Below are positions 63,098-64,000 of a stretch of 64,000 nt of DNA, one piece after another. Under the pieces are notes generated by a model. That model worked only from the letters and a program-made list of their open reading frames with translations, made no database searches and had not been told where the DNA came from. The DNA comes from Boswellia sacra. Its lineage: Eukaryota > Streptophyta > Magnoliopsida > Sapindales > Burseraceae. Numbering within the stretch: the stretch's first letter is position 1; the number at the start of each line of letters is the position of its first letter. The stretch lies in contig SNVD02006942.1 of the NCBI GenBank assembly GCA_013180625.2, forward strand, positions 1-64,000, read 5' to 3'. The translations under genes were made by a program, and so were the position numbers.

Positions 63098-64000
63098 AAC
63101 TTTAAACATGTTTTGACTTATTTCTTTTTTTTTTTTTTCCCAACTTACTTCGGGGATTATTATTTTGTTTCCCTACCATAGTTGGTTGACAGTGCAACCT
63201 TCGCTGGAGAGGTCTAGGAGTGCCCAATTTTCGATCAAATCCTCTCACACATAAAAACCCTGTAAAATATAATTATGTAAATCTCCTCTAACAGAATATA
63301 TAATTATTTAAGTATGAAATACTATCATTCCAAATAAGTAAAAAATTGTACTATTCATACCTTTCCAAAAGCAATTCTGAATCTCCGCAATATCTAAACC
63401 TGTTTTGACACAAAAGGCATTTCGTTAGCCAAATCGTTAGTGAGTAATCACTAATCATTTTACGTATGTATATACCTTTCATTATATGTGTGGCTGAGGA
63501 TCCAAAGTAGGCAGTTTGGGTTGGTAGATTAGCTATCGTGCTCCTAGGGACATGAATTGGTTGCAGACTAGTTTCATGGTCAGCAAATACCTGCCACACA
63601 TAACCATAACAACCTTAACTATAAATTTAAAGAAATTGAAAACAACAACAAAATTTAGAAAATGTTAAATAAACTCACCTCGTTAACTTGAAAATATGTT
63701 CCATTCAATGGAAATCTACCTCTGTTTGCTGTTCGACAAGGTATCTGTTGATGTCTAATTATTATTTTCCTTTCATGTAACTTTGAAAAATTAATAAACA
63801 GTAGTCACTAACTCTACTTACCAAAATTGTTCCGCGAACAATATCAGCATCTTGTTCTTTAACTCTATTGCAACAATAACATGTCTGCTCGTCGCAAAGC
63901 TTTGACTCTTCAAAACTATTACATCTGTTCGTAGGCGGTTCAGTTGAATTTGCAGTTTCACCTGAACAATATACATGTAAAAAAAAAAAAAAATTGTTTA
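63098..64000 (-). CDS. DEMETER/ROS1-like 5-methylcytosine DNA glycosylase, C-terminal exons (partial)
   Basis: Five minus-strand exons, open and in phase: 63961-63822 (GETANSTEPPTNRCNSF ... CYCCNRVKEQDAD IVRGTIL), 63744-63679 (IPCRTANRGRFPLNGTYFQ), 63590-63476 (VFADHETSLQPIHVPRS ... YFGSSATHI), 63399-63361 (GLDIAEIQNCFWK) and 63259 to about 63098 (GFLCVRGFDRKLGTPRPLQ). This is the C-terminal domain B region with permuted CXXC/RRM-like fold typical of DME, ROS1 and DML proteins, which excise 5-methylcytosine for active DNA demethylation in the nucleus. Catalytic and Fe-S domains would lie beyond 64000. The last exon contains a 14-base A run, so the stop position is uncertain. PRSTIANLPTQTAYFG departs from the usual PR.WIWNLPRR.VYFG, and R(R)LHCQP from ARLHFPA, suggesting relaxed constraint. 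It could be a pseudogene too. Confidence 0.88.

Overview
This is nuclear DNA of a flowering plant, most likely a eudicot. The base composition is AT-rich. The genes have many short exons with GT-AG introns. LTR retrotransposons of both plant superfamilies are present, and the recognisable host genes are plant genes: FIE, a DEMETER/ROS1-type glycosylase and a plant PPR protein. I cannot name the species.

Layout. (1) 1-26045 is one giant, almost perfect palindrome. The arms are 1-13020 and 13022-26045 around a single central base at 13021. From outside in, each arm holds about 3.7 kb of non-coding flank, the 3' half of a Ty1/copia element (3' LTR, RNase H, RT, part of integrase), and the 5' part of a second, SIRE/Maximus-like copia element inserted in that integrase. 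The second element has a long LTR, a primer-binding site, gag, protease, integrase and RT, and stops at the palindrome centre. The outer flanks are virtually identical between arms, whereas the retroelement parts differ by SNPs and frameshifts. The right end of the palindrome is at 26045; the left end is at or beyond the window start. (2) 26630-27409 holds a single-exon gene for an uncharacterised acidic plant protein with an EAR-like motif. (3) 28.3-32.1 kb is a mosaic of duplicated segments including a DEMETER/ROS1-like pseudogene and a fold-back element. (4) 34910-47888 is a 16-exon organellar PPR gene of the At4g04790/At4g21880 type (861 codons by my splice model). It carries a complete 5.1-kb Ty3 element in antisense in intron 4 and a probable GC-AG intron 3. 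(5) 48384-49043 (-) is an intronless gene for a probable plastid-targeted protein of unknown function. (6) 49.9-53.1 kb is a cluster of non-autonomous DNA transposons: two Mutator-like elements, one of them degenerate, and one hAT-like element. (7) 54853-59839 is FIE, the WD40 subunit of Polycomb Repressive Complex 2, in 13 exons (370 aa), with a 1.4-kb Mutator-like element in intron 10. (8) 60.9-64.0 kb holds an ankyrin-repeat pseudogene, a block duplicated from 28.7-30.4 kb, and on the minus strand the 3' exons of a DEMETER/ROS1-like 5-methylcytosine DNA glycosylase that runs off the window.

How they relate. FIE (H3K27 methylation) and the DEMETER-type glycosylase (active DNA demethylation) belong to the same imprinting and epigenetic circuitry in plants, but nothing here shows that their proximity is functional. 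The rest is housekeeping organelle genes and transposon traffic. I see no operon-like or clearly new biological system. The strongest anomaly is the 26-kb palindrome, which could be a real inverted duplication or an assembly fold-back.
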